Positions 39,887-41,205 of a stretch of DNA of 41,205 nucleotides are shown here, in pieces; within the stretch, counting starts at the first letter, position 1; every line of letters starts with the position of its first letter. A program made the translations under genes and the position numbers. Source of the stretch: Candidatus Rokuibacteriota bacterium (GTDB lineage: Bacteria; Methylomirabilota; Methylomirabilia; Rokubacteriales; CSP1-6). A model generated the notes under the pieces. That model did not search any database, was not told the DNA's origin, and saw only the letters and a list, made by a program, of their open reading frames with translations. The stretch spans positions 1 to 41,205 of the forward strand of contig QHSR01000068.1 of assembly GCA_003221635.1 (NCBI GenBank). The letters are read 5' to 3'.

Positions 39887-40684
39887 TCAGCGCCCTTTGA
39901 ACGCCGCCGGACGCTTCTCGACGAACGCGCGGATGCCCTCGCGCGCGTCCTCCGTCTCGGAGGCGATGTTCTGGGCGAACGTCTCGAACTCGAGCGCGGC
40001 GCGGAGATCGACGTCCTGGCTGTGATAAAGCGCGCGCTTCGCGAGCCTGATGGCGATCGGTGGGCCGGCGGAGATCTTCCGCGCCAGCTCGTAGGTGGCC
40101 GGCAGCAGCTCCTCGGGCGGATAGACGGCGCTCACCAGCCCGAGCCGGAGCGCCTCGCCGGCGTCGATGATGTCGCCGGTGAAGATGAGCTCGCATGCCT
40201 TGGCCATGCCGACGAGCCGCGGCAGGAAATACGTCCCGCCCCAGTCCGGATGGAGACCCCGCTTGACGAACGCCTGGGTGAACTTCGCGGCCGTCGAGGC
40301 CAGCCGGATATCGCAGCCGAGCGCCAGGTTCATGCCGGCGCCGGCCGCGGCTCCGTTCACCGCGGCGATGACCGGCTGGGGCGCGTCGCGCATCGCGAGC
40401 AGGACGCGGTCACGCAGGGGCGCTACCTTGTCGATCAGCGGACGCTCGGCCCGGCCCTCCTTGAGCTCGTTCATGGCCTTCACGTCGCCGCCGGAACAGA
40501 ACCCCTTGCCGGCCCCGGTCACCACGATCGCGCGGACGGCGGCGTCCTGGCTGGCCCGGAGCACGGCGGCGTAGAAATCGTCGCGCAGCGTGTCGCCGAG
40601 CGCGTTGAGACGCTCGGGGCGGTTCAACGTCAGCGTCGCGATGGCGTCCTTCACCTCGTAGAGCAGGCACTTGTAGTCGGTCAT
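39887..40684 (-). CDS. Enoyl-CoA hydratase/isomerase family protein (crotonase; PaaG-like)
   Basis: The 265-residue protein has the crotonase oxyanion motifs GKGFCSGGDVKAM (60-71) and NGAAAGAGMNLALGCD (110-125). In GLHPDWGGTYFLPRLVG, Asp147 sits where PaaG-type isomerases have their catalytic Asp. A DxxEALRLGLVSAVYPPEEL segment and a C-terminal helix with EGIRAFVEKRPAAFKGR complete the family. It could act in aromatic (phenylacetate-like) or fatty-acid breakdown; the substrate is not fixed. It converges with the RidA gene 33 bases away and is divergent from the nitroreductase. Confidence 0.9.
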   Translation of the reverse strand: MTDYKCLLYEVKDAIATLTLNRPERLNALGDTLRDDFYAAVLRASQDAAVRAIVVTGAGKGFCSGGDVKAMNELKEGRAERPLIDKVAPLRDRVLLAMRDAPQPVIAAVNGAAAGAGMNLALGCDIRLASTAAKFTQAFVKRGLHPDWGGTYFLPRLVGMAKACELIFTGDIIDAGEALRLGLVSAVYPPEELLPATYELARKISAGPPIAIRLAKRALYHSQDVDLRAALEFETFAQNIASETEDAREGIRAFVEKRPAAFKGR

Positions 40685-40727
40685 GGATCTCTCCTATATA
40701 GGGCCTTGAATATACCCTGGAGGGCCC

Positions 40728-41205
40728 ATGGACTTCTTCGACGTTGTGACCACGCAGCGGGCGATTCGGCGCCTCAAGCCCGATCCGATCCCTGGCGCCT
40801 TGCTCCGGCAGATCCTGGACGCCGCCATCTGCGCGCCGAGCGGCGGCAATCGGCAGGGCTGGAGCTTCCTGGTCATCCGCGACGCGGCCAGACGGAAGCG
40901 GCTCGGCGAGCTGTACCGCGAGGCATGGGGCGAGCTGATGAAGGTCCCGTACTACGCGGGCGCGGCGAAGGAGCCGCCGGACAGCCCGGCGGCGAAGATG
41001 CTGGCATCGGCGCGGCATCTCGCCGAGCACCTCGGCGAGGCGCCCGTGCTCGTCATGGCGTGCATCGCGCTCGAGCCCGGCGTCACCCCGACGTTGACGA
41101 CCGGCGCATCCATCTATCCGGCCGTCCAGAACATCATGCTGGCCGCCCGCGCGCTCGGCATCGGGAGCTGCCTCACGACCATTCACCGGTTCCGCGACGC
41201 GCAGG
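40728..41205 (+). CDS. Nitroreductase-family FMN oxidoreductase (cut by window edge)
   Basis: From ATG 40728 the frame is open to the right edge (159 codons). It begins MDFFDVVTTQRAIRRLKPDP, the FMN-phosphate-binding Arg region, followed by CAPSGGNRQGWSFLVI (quinone/FMN contact) and GASIYPAVQNIMLAARALGI with GSCLTT, all classic for the nitroreductase family. The C-terminal part is outside. It uses NAD(P)H and FMN to reduce nitroaromatics, quinones or enones; the physiological substrate is unknown. TGGAGGG just upstream can act as ribosome site, and TATACC at about 40711 may be the -10 box in the 43-base divergent space. Confidence 0.9.
   Translation, partial: MDFFDVVTTQRAIRRLKPDPIPGALLRQILDAAICAPSGGNRQGWSFLVIRDAARRKRLGELYREAWGELMKVPYYAGAAKEPPDSPAAKMLASARHLAEHLGEAPVLVMACIALEPGVTPTLTTGASIYPAVQNIMLAARALGIGSCLTTIHRFRDAQ

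Overview
This is a GC-rich bacterial chromosome segment with tightly packed genes and many 1-10 base overlaps. lpxD shows a lipopolysaccharide-making, two-membrane cell. Several luciferase-like oxidoreductases, glyoxalase-fold proteins, an amidase, a CoxL-type molybdo-enzyme and a crotonase suggest a metabolically versatile aerobic heterotroph, probably from soil or sediment. The trio SCO1664-like / DUF3090 / histidine phosphatase is best known from Actinobacteria, so the mixture of markers fits an uncultured GC-rich diderm lineage (Rokubacteria-like is my guess; it is not proven here). No rRNA, tRNA, CRISPR array or phage module was seen.

Layout. 1-1930: two glyoxalase-fold genes, an ankyrin-repeat remnant and an ornithine cyclodeaminase-like gene. 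1967-4296 (-): amidase and luciferase-like oxidoreductase. 4325-5849: a truncated luciferase-like remnant, a hotdog thioesterase and an NAD-dependent dehydrogenase. 5780-8578 (-): Fpg/Nei-type glycosylase and the three-gene 'actinobacterial' cluster. 8598-12026 (-): peptide-type ABC importer (binding protein and two permeases, no ATPase). 12179-18469: DinB-like protein, MoxR-type AAA ATPase, STAS-GNAT fusion, an aminotransferase (-) and a large VWA protein that is probably the partner of the ATPase. 18629-21060: a small inverted-repeat element that ends a broken amidohydrolase gene, then an M20 peptidase and a zinc-ribbon protein (-). 21150-24054: luciferase-like oxidoreductase, glyoxalase-fold protein, methyltransferase and msrA. 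24109-26424 (-): lone CoxL form II-like subunit. 26443-27741: decayed phosphoesterase. 27767-31354: carboxylesterase, then (-) UdgX, a Cys-rich protein, an MFS transporter and a broken thioesterase. 31575-36511: pilin-like protein, glnS and a fabF-acp-lpxD module. 36525-38516 (-): DUF1460 peptidase and nagZ. 38606-41205: a single-chain triple RidA protein, a crotonase (-) and a nitroreductase cut by the window edge.

Three things stand out. First, one polypeptide carries three consecutive RidA domains, apparently a covalent version of the usual RidA trimer. Second, many genes have a TANNNT -10 box only 5-11 bases before the start codon and no Shine-Dalgarno sequence, which predicts leaderless mRNAs. 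Third, at least five genes are decaying remnants whose lesions remove whole blocks of codons, including active sites. No gene-free stretch exceeds 300 bases; the longest are 379-629 (ankyrin remnant), 18470-18677 (hairpin and element end) and 31355-31574 (only a putative -10 box).
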